DNA from: Metellina segmentata
Taxonomy: Eukaryota; Arthropoda; Arachnida; Araneae; Tetragnathidae
DNA length: 64,000 nucleotides
Reading direction: 5' to 3'
Assembly (NCBI GenBank): GCA_947359465.1
Contig: OX375881.1
Location: 28,995,742 to 29,059,741, forward strand
Part shown: positions 45,144 through 58,300 of the stretch, one piece after another
Layout of the letters: each line of letters opens with the position of its first letter
Numbering within the stretch: the stretch's first letter is position 1
Notes under the pieces: model-generated
Databases searched by the model: none
Seen by the model: the letters and a program-made list of their open reading frames with translations, nothing else
Told to the model about the DNA's origin: nothing
Made by a program: the position numbers and the translations under genes

Positions 45144-47209
45144 CACACAGAAATATGTATAAGCGAGTAACAGTAGCTGAACTATGTTCTTTTTTTTTTC
45201 GTTCAGAAAAAGGTCAGGTAATATCTTAGTTTTTTAGGCGCCCACTTCGTTCTTTTTCCATTCGTATGCTGAGTGTGTGGAGAGACAGCAGTGTGCTCCG
45301 CAATCCACGAGGGATTTTGCTTTGGGTTACAATACCCCTTAGTGTTATTCTTCACAGGGAAGAATTGTTCATTGGGGATTGAACTCATGATTCAACAATA
45401 AAATTTATTCTGTCCACTATCACTTCTCGTGTGTGTGAATTAACTTACTATACTAGATTGCAACGTTTCTTGGCACAGACGCCCCGCCCTCGCGGAGAGG
45501 TAAAGTGAGTGATCCGTCTCCTGTTGGGTTACATGGAGAGGTTTCGAGGAGACGTCACACTTCCAAGCTTCCAACTTGGCACATTAATCTAATTTGGCCT
45601 TAAATTTAGCACGTAAATGTTTTGACAGCTTGCCTGTCAGTTGATATAAGAAAAGCATAATTATAGTAGTTTTAAGACATTTTTATACAGTTAGTAATAG
45701 ATAATATCGAAAGATATTTTTTGTATTTGTAATGGTATTTGTTTAAGTTATTGCTACCTAAAAATTTTCAAAAAGAAGTATCTCAGGTAGCAAATGAAAT
45801 TTTTAAGGTTGTCATTGAAAAATATGTATGAGGTGTGCCCCAGAGTGTTATATTACTGTTCGAAAGAATATAATAGAATTTACCGCAATAAATACTTGCT
45901 TGAAATTTAAAAGAAGATTGTACTTCAATTAGTTAAAACTTATATTTTAATATAAGTTTTATAGTATCCTTAAAGTTGTGATTTTTCCAAAATGCTGCAA
46001 TTTTGAGCTGTCACTTTTCTTGCCGGGGTGCGATATGTCGGTTAATATTGCCCAGAGTAAAAATGACCCTCCTGGCAATAATACTAAAAATCGGTTTTCG
46101 ACATTGATAAATATTTTTTTTCTGACATTGCTCTATGAGTTTTAGGTCATTGCTCAATATTAGCTTTACGATACTGCTCGATGTTCTTTTTAACAATATC
46201 TGCTTCACAATATTGAGTTATTTTCATTCAATATTAATCAATATACTTCTTATGGCTAATGTGATTGTTTATTTAGAGGGTACACAAGATTACAGCAATT
46301 TTAAATTTTAAGAATTCTAAAAATATTACTGATTAAAAAATATAATAGTTTATAAAATTGAAGAGAACATATAATTTTTTTTTTAACTTTTAATTTTTAG
46401 AACTATATTTATAACAATTTTTGTAAGTAATGTACGTAAATATTTTTTTAATGATTATTGTTTAACATTACTACAAACTTTTAATAGAATAAAAAAGGTA
46501 ATAACTTTGTAAAATAAATAGAATAACCTTGAGTGTCCTCTAAATAAATCATCCCATATTCCATAAATAGGATATGAACGTCCTTAAAAACCCTTATGGG
46601 AAGGTTGTATTCTTCACAATTTTATAAATTCATGATATATATAAAATTCAGCGAAATTTAGTTAGAATCCGGAGTTAATTCCATAATTAATCACAAAATA
46701 CACAAATGTAGATTCAAATTCTAACAACAAATGCAACGCACGTAAGCTGAAAGATAAGTAAATACTAAATATCTGCCAATGTCGCCAACACGAATCGATA
46801 GCGCGCGGAAAATGCTGGTTGGCTCTTATTGGCTGGCGCGCGATTCTAAATGAAATTACTACGCTCCACATAAAAGGCAAAATATTCAATATTTCGCGTT
46901 AATTACGACAAAAAATTATTATATATGTGTGGGATTAACAAATTAATCACATTTATAAGTTGCAGTGCCTCATTGCACTCAAATATCGGACAAGGCGCTG
47001 GGAACTATTTGCTTCGTTTGCTCTCAGCGTATTCCTATTGTGCCAAGTAAGCCTGTAACTTAGTATACCAAATGAGCTTCGACGAGACTTTTACAAAGAA
47101 TACTGTAAAATTACTAATGAGTTTTCGTGAAACCTCCACGAGAATTCCCCTTTCCAATGACGTCTAAAATAGAATTGCTATGTACGAGATGGTTTGGTAT
47201 TGCGGAATG
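45144..47209. other. Intergenic DNA, no supported gene
   Basis: A GC-richer patch near 45470-45600 (cgccccgccctcgcggagag) and another near 46790-46840 stand out, but neither shows ends or domains I can name. Confidence 0.4.
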
Positions 47210-47533
47210 GTAACGGTAATTTTAATTAACATCGTACTAGACCAACACAACGGCCTATTGACGACGGTCCGGGATCAGTCCCTTAAGGGAAAGATCCGAG
47301 GACAACACCTCATAATTTTGAACCACGGTCAGATGACGAAGCAACACCTGAGCTGGCACCCCACTCTCCAAACATCCACGCCAACCCAACGTGAAGGACT
47401 TTCGGCCACGACAGATTTAAGGTGCACCAGCCGCCTCTACACCATACGCTTACAAACATCCATGCTTGGACCCGGATTCGAACCAGGAACCTTCCGATCT
47501 AGAGGCTAACACATTAACCACTATACCGGTTTA
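47210..47533 (-). mobile_element. SINE family A, near full length
   Basis: Minus-orientation copy very similar to that at 25080, with B box complement ggattcgaacc near 47476 and the tail at 47213-47240. The head ends at ccactataccggtt. A clear target duplication was not established. Confidence 0.92.
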
Positions 47534-48090
47534 GTATAGAATGGAAGTACCCAGAGAAAAATAAACTAGCAAATATTCATAGTAAATTAGGCGGCCAAAA
47601 AATGCAAAGAAACTTTTATTTTGAAATATTAAGACCTATTTTTAGTAAAAAAAATTACTCCAATCCTTTAATCTTTATTTCCCACTACCTTTTAAAGTTG
47701 AAATTCAGACCTGAAAAGTTGTAGGCACTCTGTTTAGGCCTATAGGAGTACCCAGTTAAAATTTCATAAAGATTGCACTTCCTGTTTTTATTCTGTGGGT
47801 GTTCCATGATGTGGAACACTGGCCAATAGAGCTCTGAAAAGTGCGGCTAAGCGAGCAATGGGTTGAGCGCACAAATGAGTAAAAGCTTTTGCATACGAAT
47901 GAGTAAACACTGTATTATACATGTGTAGCAGATTTAGTAAGAACCAGAGTGCACCACAAGGAGACCTGCTACTCTACCCCTCCCCCCAATATTTATTATT
48001 TTTTTTTTATATTATATGTGAAATTTTCAAAACACAAAAACTATTTACAAAAACCTATTTTTTAATTCCGTGAAACTTTTGAAAGCATAT
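47534..48090. other. Intergenic DNA, no supported feature
   Basis: Includes a poly-C run near 47985 and AT-rich sequence; nothing else recognised. Confidence 0.4.
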
Positions 48091-48094
48091 CTCT

Positions 48095-48530
48095 ATTATT
48101 CTAAAAGGAAGTGTTTGTCTGTCTGTTTGTTGCAGAATCCTGACTATTCTATGGCACTTACAGCAGATTTGGCACACAGGTAGTCCAAATTTTTTGCAAT
48201 TTTTGGGTCGCGGCGAATTTTAAAATTTAATCTGAAAGATTTTAAAATGAATTTAATGAAATTTAATCATTATTGAATGCTACAGCATAGAATAGATCAC
48301 ATTCTTAAAATATTGCTTTCATTTCCGTTTTGATAGGAGGAATAATTTTTCAGCCAGACGATAAAAACAAACAATCTCTCAACTGGAGTCAATTAGTTCT
48401 TTTTCTATCTCCTAGACCGTTAAAGATAGAGTAAAAATTTCAGCAGATTTGAAATCTGCGGATAATTTCACATTACATCCATACATAAAATTGAATTTTT
48501 TTTTGTATAAATAACTTTTAAATTTATATA
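48095..48530 (+). mobile_element. Interspersed repeat related to the 63-kb Helitron-like element
   Basis: aaaaggaagtgtttgtctgt, ctattctatggcacttacag and tagtccaaattttttgcaat match, in reverse orientation, the sequence at 63480-63660. The copy lacks the terminal hairpin present there. Confidence 0.65.
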
Positions 48531-49840
48531 TTTTTTTATATTTTCGCACGATATTGTGACCCTATGGTACCTTTCCCTTTCCAAAAAACAAATTCATTTC
48601 GTGTCCTTCGCGTTAAAAAAAAAATTAAAAAAAAAGAGAGATTACATTCCCTGTCCCATTTCCACGAAAGAGAGCAAGAAATAAAAAAAAAACCATTGAC
48701 TGGGATTGTTAGCTTTTTTTCGTAAAATCTGAATCGCTAAAGATTTTACTTTGGATTGATACCTAAAAGTACGATTTTCTTTAAGGAGCGACTGATAAAG
48801 TCCTAAAATTAACAACACCCCACAAAATTCGAGAGCCCCCCCCCCTCCCCTCTTCCAAGACAACAAACACACCCACGCACCATTCCCTAGCTTGAGGAGG
48901 CTCCAAAAGAAAAACAACGTCGTAAAACAGATGTTCCCACGTGATCGCGTTCTACTGCGTAGTGCTACGAAACGCTCTAAAGGCCCAGTATTTCAGAAGA
49001 TGGAACACCCTTTCACATGCATAAAAATTTTTTTTCAAGCAATTTGTTTTGTATCACAAAAAAGTTTGGACAAACTGCCGTTGAAAATCTGTGTTTTGAA
49101 TAAAGCATAATATAGCTAGAAATTTCAACCCTTTTTTTATCTTTCAACGAATAGCTTAAGCTCCACGTTGCAAGTTAAATAATGTTTCTTCTCATCTGCT
49201 TAAAAAGAGTATTATGATTTTGATAGATTTACAATAATTACCAACCCCTTTTGACACAAAAGGGCCTTTTAAATCTTTTTGAAACAATATATTTGATACT
49301 TAGTAAAAAACAAATATTACACCAATTATTTGTTACACGCTTGCCAAACTTTTATTAAAAATAAATTCAAGTACTTTTCGAAATCAAAAAACGCTTTTTC
49401 AAGGACCTAAAATTTTTTATAACGACCTAAAACAAAGGGATACGCAAAAGTTGTCAATTAAAAAGAAAAAAACAGACATTTTTTGCTCTATTTTTAAACA
49501 ACTGATAGTTAAAAAAAGAAAGGTAATCATCAAAATTTTGGTTATAATTTGGATATTTTTTCTCACAGAACATGTGATTTTTTTGTTGTTGCAAATAGGT
49601 CTTCTCGTCTCAATGCTATCAGGCTACTTGCACACCTATGGATTTTGGTCGAGTAGTAAAATATTGTACAATAAATTCTTTTGGTGGCACAAAGAAGAGT
49701 ACAGGAGCTAGCATCCTGTATCCTTAAACAATCTCCATGTTGCTGTCGTCCACTGCCACTACATCAGACAGCTGTCATGGTTTATTTTTTTGTTTGAGAA
49801 ACAAAACAAATAAAGTTTCGACTGGTGATGGGGTTTTTTT
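48531..49840. other. Intergenic DNA, no supported gene
   Basis: Short frames only, including one at 49451-49711 with a hydrophobic stretch that I do not recognise. A poly-C run lies near 48840. Confidence 0.4.
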
Positions 49841-49990
49841 ATTCTCTAGTCTAAGTTTCTATCGTTAAGATCTAAGTTTTCTACCATTAAAGGTAGAGTA
49901 ACAATTTCAACAGATTTGAAATCGGCAGAAAATTTTACACCTAAAACCTATCTTAAATGTAATATTCTTAAACAAAAACTTTTTTTTTTT
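49841..49990 (+). repeat. Fragment of the same interspersed repeat
   Basis: gtagagtaacaatttcaaca then gatttgaaat match 48420-48470 and, inverted, 63150-63215. Confidence 0.55.
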
Positions 49991-50559
49991 AATTGTAATT
50001 TTTATATTTTTGCAATAAGAATTTGGCTTTATATCTTTGGACGCATGCCAGGTTTCCAATGACATTCTGACTGCCAAAGCTACGGTTTCCTAAGAAAGCA
50101 GTGCTGTTATCTAGCAGCCGTATTACGTCATGATGCAGCGGGCATAACAAAATGGCCATCTTAACCGTAAGATATAAAAGTGATGTACACAGGTTAAAAA
50201 TCACTAGTTTAGACTGAGTAATTTTTAAGCCACATTAAAGGATTTCATTAGTGCTTTAGGGGAAAATTAATTGCAATGTAATCCGAGAACTAAAATATTT
50301 ACAATATTGTTTTTGTCCTACACTACATTTTATGAATACATAGCTATTCCGACTGCTTGAAAGATATGAATCTGACAGCAAGAAGGCTAGAATTCTTTAG
50401 GAGCATAGCAGAGAAAACTGCAGTTTGCAATGTAGAATAAAGCATGCATCATACTGTTCAGAGGGTTCAATATATGTAAACTAGTATGTTAATGTAGTCA
50501 AATACATGCACATTATGTATTGTTGTTCTGAGACTTGGAAATACAAAACAATATAGTGC

Positions 50560-52216
50560 ATCAAAGCTTTATTTAGCATAAAAAATAGTTTGGCTAAAAT
50601 AGCATGTAAAAGCATGCATGATTTAGAATTTTAATTGCAAACATACAAAAAGTACTAAAAAATTCTGGTAAAATGTACAACCAGGAACTATAGAACAGTC
50701 TTAATACAATCTTGTACAAAACATATATGGCATACACAATATTCATTCAAAAACAAACATCTTTATAAAATGTAAATCTTCAAAATTACTAAAAAGCTTG
50801 GTCAACAATTTTCAAAGGCACTAGAAAAGTTTGATAAGTTTCCAATGGATAATATTATGAAAGGAGTACAAAAATATTACTCGTCATAGAAAAAATCATT
50901 AAATTTGTCAAAATCAAAGTTTTGATTTGCAATAAAAGAAAAGTAGAAAAGAGAAGCCATAAAAATTAGGAAACTAAATACATCCATAATGATCATATAT
51001 ACACAAATTAGATACTGTGATTAAAATACTTGCACATTCAAAAAGGTATGAAAATGCAGTTTTGAGCAATATACATTAAAACAAACAATTATAACTTGGA
51101 ACAAATGGTTTAGAAATACCAGACTTCACTTAGAAAAGAAATCAATTTATCACAATAGTAACACAGAAGCAATCTGTAGCACTAATATAGTGCACAGTGC
51201 TATTCACATACACTGCAGGTGAAGAAAAATAATACTATAAAACAAAAAATATTTGAGCCCCATTTTCATCAAACTCTTAATCTTATTGGTGATGCTGAAT
51301 TACATACTCGACTGAAATCAAAGATTCTCATTTCGATTCCATCAGGCTGACAAAATGATCAATCTGATCATAGTTTAATGAAAGACCATCAAAATTTGGA
51401 AATATTTAATAGCAGGTGAAATGGATGGAAAATGCTGTCACATTAGAAACGATTACAAGTTAATCACATATTTCAAACATCAGTCGTCATGACTATCTAC
51501 ACTCATTCTTTTCAAACACAACTGACATCAATGGAAAATGATTCCAAGTCAATCAACAGAACCACAAAAAATTCACATAAAATTTGAAAGAAAGGTGTAA
51601 CAATGACTTTTTCCATGCAGCTAAAAATCTTTCTTCCTAAAAAGACAATTACAATTACTTAAAGAGTACAAAGACGGTATTCATACAGTTTACAACAGGG
51701 TTCACAAATCACTTTAACATTAAAATAAGTTCTCTTTGGCTTATATTTCATGAAAAGGTGAATACGTTACCATCACCAGATAGGCCCTCAACTTAATTCT
51801 AATACAAAAATTAACAAAAGATATTTTTGTACCTTTAAATTAAAAACGAAATATTTCAACCTACAAAAATTAAAATTCCTTCCAAAAAATTTGATGTATT
51901 TTTAAAGATTTCTGGGTTTAAACACGAGTTGTCCAGCCAATTTGATATTATGATACTGTCTGAGACACGAGTGTTTTTGCTACAAAAGGGGTCTAGTTAG
52001 ACATAAGATAAGGCACATTAAGATAAGGCACCTAGTTCACCAAAGTAACTAATGCATAAATGAATCAAATGGAAGATTGTATTATAATAGCATAGTAAGC
52101 TATTAAACTAACCACTCATGGGCTCATTAAATGGAATAATTTCAAACAATAAACAACATAAAATAAATAAACTTGAAAGCAAAATGCAATTTACCTAGCG
52201 ATAAAATTGCTAACAA
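50560..52216 (-). other. Candidate 3' untranslated region of the CIP4/TOCA gene
   Basis: Following the stop codon on the minus strand there are about 1.65 kb with few repeats, up to an AATAAA signal (complement tttatt near 50567). Length and position fit a 3' UTR, but other signals could be used. Confidence 0.4.
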
Positions 52217-52374
52217 TCAGCAATTATTATAGAGATAGGTTTCAATATATGAAGTTGGGACGAATCCCTCTTCAAAATTCCTTTTTCTAACACGAGTCCA
52301 TCCGTCTCCTTGGTCTAGTTCAACTACATCGAATTCCTCTCCTTCACAAATATCTATGGACCCTTCACTTTGCC
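52217..52374 (-). CDS. Cip4: CIP4/TOCA exon: SH3 core and stop
   Basis: Starts after TTTATAG and reads SEGSIDICEGEEFDVVELD, then GWTRVRKRNFEEGFVPTSYI, ending at TGA (52217-52219). It supplies the RT-loop acidic residues, the conserved Trp and the PxxY end of the SH3 fold. Confidence 0.92.
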
Positions 52375-55300
52375 CTATAAATAAAAAAGTTTATATTTCA
52401 ACAGATATTTTAGTATAAAAACAGTGATGTGATCCATAACATGAAATTATTCTGCTTTGCATTAACAGTTATTATTTAATGGAACATACTTTTTCCATTT
52501 ATAAGTTTCTGATTTTTTTTTTTTTTGGATGAATCATTCAGGTTTTTATAAAACATGGAAAGAAATTAAAGTTATAAGATGAAGCTACTTAAAGTAATAG
52601 AGAAGCATTAAAAGTCAGTGTTACCTATATACTTTCCCTCTAAGTAAAGATGTATTTGAATAGTTTTTTTATAAGAAATAAATTGCGCTGTAAAATGAAG
52701 CAATTGTTTAAGAAATCAAGGAAAACTGTTTCTGCAGAAACCATTAATGGAAAAGAAAATTAAATTCCATTAAAATATATTATTAAAGTTAAATTTTATG
52801 TTTATGCTCAATTAAGGTCATAAGTGATGAATAATTAAACTATTATGTAATTTTTAAAGTCAAGACATGGGTTTCCCAAATATGTATATGTCTGATCAAA
52901 AGTAAAGGTATTAAAAGCTGTATAAAATAGAAAGTACATTCAAAGCACCTCAAAAATTTAATTTAAAAGTAAAAATTATCAATGTGAAACATAAATAATA
53001 TTTAGCCATATGAAGAATGGCAAGCAAATGGAAAAATTCTTCTTCAACATAATGCTCATGTACCTCTGTATTGTAAGTTGGTCAGTGGTGAACTATCTCA
53101 TTGTAGAATACACGAATGTTATCTTCTCATCTAGAATAGTTCAACACTTTGATTAAATTTTCAAATTTTTTTTTTTTTTTTTTTTGGGGGGGGGGGTACT
53201 GAAATTTTCCCACTTGGGTGTAAAGGTTCATTTGTAAAATCTATAATACTTCTAATTCTGATGTTATCACTACAAACTGACTATATTTACTAGAAGAACT
53301 AAATAAAAGTGGCATAGTCTTCAACAGTGAAGATGCGATCAATTTTTTCATTTTGTACAATTGCTTGAGTGATTCCATATTCCAGACGAAATTAACGTCT
53401 TTTGTTCCAGTCCTTTCATGATACAAGAAAAAGTGGCACACCCATCCTTTAGATTGAGAATACAAAAGCATCATGGTTAATGAAAGATTAAATACTTTCT
53501 GTACAAGAATTTGAGGAAGGTATTGCATGAAGTTAACAGCAATAGCAACAAGTAATCCATAGGGCTTTCTGTTGGAAATTTATTAAATAAGAAATAAAAA
53601 TGATTTAGAGCGAGATGCAAATGAACCATTTTTTCCACCTGAGATAGCTGATTAGCATTATCGTTCGTCAGTAATTAAATAAATAAAATTGAATTTTTCT
53701 GTAGAAAAAAATCATCAATTCAGTAATCCGTAGTACCCGATTAACTTCTGTAGAAACTACAGAGAATCCGTAGAAGTTGGCATCTCTGCACAAGCAGCAG
53801 CGTCCAGTTGGGGTCTGCCGAAAGACAAGGTGAATCTTCTCTTTAAAAGTTTCTACAGTAAGTTTATTTTGGCTTAGGATACTTTTATCTGAACAAATCA
53901 TGCATAATAGTGATAACGAGCTTTTAACTCATATAATGTATACTGAATATGTAACGTGTCCTTTCTTTTCAGGAAATCATGAAATATTTTCTTGCATGGC
54001 ATCCGTTAGAAAGCCTGGAAGATTTCGAGGTTGACTTACCTGTTATCAATGAATGACTTCGATACAGCGAAGAGCAAACACCGTCTTATTACCCTGTCAA
54101 GTGATAAGGGTAAGTCCATTTCTTTCTTATTTGGAGAATTTCTTTGTTAATTATTTCTGAAGAGTAATCACAAGTGAGAAGTAGAGAAAACATGAGTATG
54201 TGATTTATGTTGCTTTTTCCTTCTTTGAATAAATGAAATCACTATGGCCCAATACTGTGTAGTGATTTGACAGGAAGAGTTATTTTTCTAAATTATGCAT
54301 ATACCCCTAAGTATCAATTATTATGGAAAACTCAATTTCAACATATGTATAACATAGTGTTTCTCAAATAACTGATTCAAATAGTCAGTATCGGTTATAT
54401 GGTTAGCTCAGTAGTCCAGAAAAATCAGACCATATATGCGGAACAATGCTACACTATTTTGTTATGGCAAAATGCTATTTAGTTATGGCAGAATTTAGTG
54501 CTCATAAACAAATAATTAAACTTTTAAGAACATTTTAAAAATTAATTCTCGATGTTAAACCAGGGTATCGAATTTGCTTTGATGGAAACAGCTTTTGAAA
54601 GATTGGAATTTTTAATTTTTTCAATCAATTCATTTTTTTAACAAATGATAAATTCTTTCTTTTAGAAGTGATTGAAATAATGAACGTTCTTATTCGTCAT
54701 GTATGATCCAAATGAAACAAAAATTTCCTTTTACTCTTTTCCTCTCATTTTCAACAATAAACAGACATATGTCCACCTGCTGTTCTTGGGGGAGGAAGAG
54801 AATTCAGAGGGGTGGGTAACGCAGAATTTGATTCAACGTGAAAGAGAATGGGGGGGGAGTGGGTCACACTGACTTTTTTCTTCTGGTCATTCCATGTGTT
54901 GCTCCCCGCCTTAAGAAATGTTACAACAATTATTGTTTTTCGCAAAAAAAAAAGATAACCTCATTGAAAAGATTATAAAAAAAAATAAAAAAACGACCCT
55001 ATAACTGATAACCAGGAAAATAAAATGACGATATAAGCAGTGCGCTTTAACACATGTTCCCTATTACATTAGATGGGAGTTCAGAAAACTGACCATATAA
55101 GCGGGGTGAACTTATAGCCGATATCAAATATAACAAATTTTAATAAATAAAGCAATAAAATAAAAAATTTACACAAAAATAAAAAAAATTGTTAACAATG
55201 AAATTACCTGTAAATGGATAAAGAGCTTTTCCTGTTCCTAAAACAGCATCAAATTCGTCATTGTACTCGTACTCGTTTTCAAATTCAGGATCAGGATAAC

Positions 55301-58300
55301 TTTCAGCTTCGTCAGTTATACTTGGCTGACTTGTTCCAATTCCACTTTCAGGGCTGTTAGAAGACCTAAAATATCCATCATTCTTCTTCAGGAATAGAGC
55401 ATGCTTTTACATGCACACAAAAATACCATTTAGCGTTAGACTAGAACAGCGATATTCAATTGGTGTACAGCAAGAATGGTTCTGGTGTACTTTATGGAGG
55501 ATGAAACAGTTTAATACAGTGTAAGATTTATTCAATTAAAATGGTTTAGTTGTGTTCACAACCAATTTCAAGTAAAACCTGCATTTTTAATAGCAGAAAA
55601 TAATTTGAAGAACTTTTTACAATAAACTATCAAATAATTTTTAGTCACTTTAGAACAAGGGTAGGTAATGATTTTTTATTTTTTTCCAGTGAGTCGCATA
55701 ATTTTAAAAATAAGCTTGTGTAATGGGATGAAACAAGGTTGAAAATCACTAGGGTAGAATATTTTAAGCAAACCTATAAATGGTATTTTTAAAGAAAAAC
55801 CAGAACACAAGTGAAGTATCAGACAATTTTTCCTGTTCCTTATGCAAAATATATAGCAATGTCACTAATGTCAATTGGTTGTGTCTGGCAGTGCATATAT
55901 AAAACGATATACATCTATGGATTGGTTATTTTTAGTTAACGTCATATACATCTATGGAAGCAGTCTAGAACTGTCTTTGCCATAGTGGCAAGTTATGATT
56001 CAAGCAGCTCTCAGTGCTGATTAATGGTTTGTTCATGAGATGGATGACTTTTGTGGGGGTGACTCCAAAGAGTGCCAGCACCGCAACCTGTAATCTATTG
56101 TCATACTGAATGAGATGGGTGATTGTATTTTGAAGGTAGAGAAGTTTGTATTTTCCCATACTAACTTTCAAGGTTGTATAGTGACAATAAGAATTCTGGC
56201 AAAACTTGTAACTTATTGCAGCATTAGCTGGCAAGAATCGTTTTACATGAATGGCAGGAAGAATTCAATGCTGGGTCGCCAACAAACATTGACATGAAAA
56301 CAGTGCAATATTCCCTCAAAGATATGGGCTTTAGGATTTGATGACTAACTCAAATACCCTTGATGAATACTCCAGAATGGGTAAGGTGGTTTCATCTGAC
56401 ATTCAATTCAACCTCTGGTAGGTTTACTGCCGTTTGCAGATGAATGCTATATGTGCATCAGTTTGTCCTGTTTGTTATGATGGGTTCGGCCTCTTCCAAC
56501 AAGACAACGCATCACCACACAAATTAGATTAGCAGAAATTATGGTTAGAGGAACACTCATTAGTTTGGAGTCTTGCCATTTCCACCTAAGTCACCAAATC
56601 TTATGGTTATCAAACAAATCTGGGATACCATGCAACAACGCTGTGGAATAGAGAAATCCTACACCTTGAAATACATCAGAATTGTGGACTGCTCAGAGGG
56701 AAATATGATGTTCAATGCCTACTGAATACTTTCACATGCTCCTGGAGTGCATGTCTTGATGTATTTCTGCAGTTCTATGTCCATAGGAGAACTACCAAGA
56801 CTGATGTACCAGTTTTCTGGAACTTCACTGTATGTTCAACACAAGTGTAATCAGTATTGATGATCACCAAAGTAATTCATTTATCTAAAATTAAGTATCA
56901 GTTTATTGCAAATTACGTTTTCACTCCTTATTTTATTGATAAAAAATTGTGAGACATGATTTTTGTAGATAAGTTTAAAGTTCTATTAAATTTAGTTGAA
57001 AGATATTTAAGAAATCATTTAATCAATACCAAATGAAATGAAAAGGTAGGTAGACAGGTATTTTAATTAACGTTATACTGGAGCAACAAAATAGGCTGTT
57101 GATGACATGAAATGAAGAAAACATTATAAGCTGACATTCATTCTGTGATCCCTAAATACACACGAAAAAACGTTTACTGCCATTACTTAAACATCCGAAT
57201 TAATAGAATATTTCATATAATTGGTAATCATGCAAGTCTAAAACATGGCAAGAAATAAATATGACATAAATAGAACTTTAGTTTTGTTGGATAACACAGT
57301 AAAAGGCAAGTATTTCAGGGACAAGGAGGCATATCAGAAAGCCAGAAAGGAGTTTAAAAATATTAGTCGGAAGCAAAAGGTGTCCTTGGAGGAAAAATTA
57401 GCAAGGGAAATAAATATAAACCCAAAAGAATTTTTTGCATATGCAAGTGGTAAAAATAAATTTAGTACTACACTGAGCCCATTGGAGGGGAAGGGAGGTG
57501 AATTAATTCAAGACGAGGTGGGAATGGCAAACGTGTTAAATGACTTTTTTCTGGGGTTTTTCAATGGTAACTATAATTTAAAAAAGGATCCCAAGGATGG
57601 AGCCTTTGCAGGGGGTATAATTAAAGAATGCAAATTCACCAGGGAAGAAATAGTACATCAGTTGAAAAGAATTAAGCCATCTAAAGCACCAGGGCCAGAC
57701 GATATTTATCCGAGAGTACTAGTGGAATGCGCGGAAGAACTGGGGGAAGTAATTCACACGATATTTAATTCAACATATAGCACAGGTTGGGTACCAATGG
57801 ATTGGAAGTTGGCCAACATAACTCCAATTTTCAAAAAGGGAATACAAAGTGATCCGGGCAACTATAGACCAGTAAGTCTAACATCAGTAATTTGCAAAAT
57901 ATTTGAATCTCTGTTAAAAAAGCATTTAATGTTATACTTGGAGGAGGGGGGACTGTTATCAGAGAATCAGTATGGGTTCAGGAATGGCAGATCCTGCTCT
58001 ACAAACCTTTTGAAGTTCTACGAAAAAATTACTGAGGAGCTGGATAATAAGAGCAGTGTGGATATCATGTACATAGATTTTCAAAAGGCTTTTGATAAAG
58101 TACCTCATGAGGCATTACTGTTTAAATTGGAAAGGCTGGGGATTCAGGGAAAAACATTAATATGGATAAATAATTGGTTATTGGGTAGAAAGCAGAGAGT
58201 GCAGGTAAAAGGAAATTATTCACAGTGGACAGAAGTTATAAGTGGGGTGCCTCAGGGATCAGTTTTGGGACCAATTTTATTTATAATTTTCATAGATGAT

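Noticed and set aside
53241..53528. 95-residue minus-strand frame as an extra CIP4/TOCA exon
   Set aside because: Flanking exons already join in phase without it, and its sequence matches no family domain.
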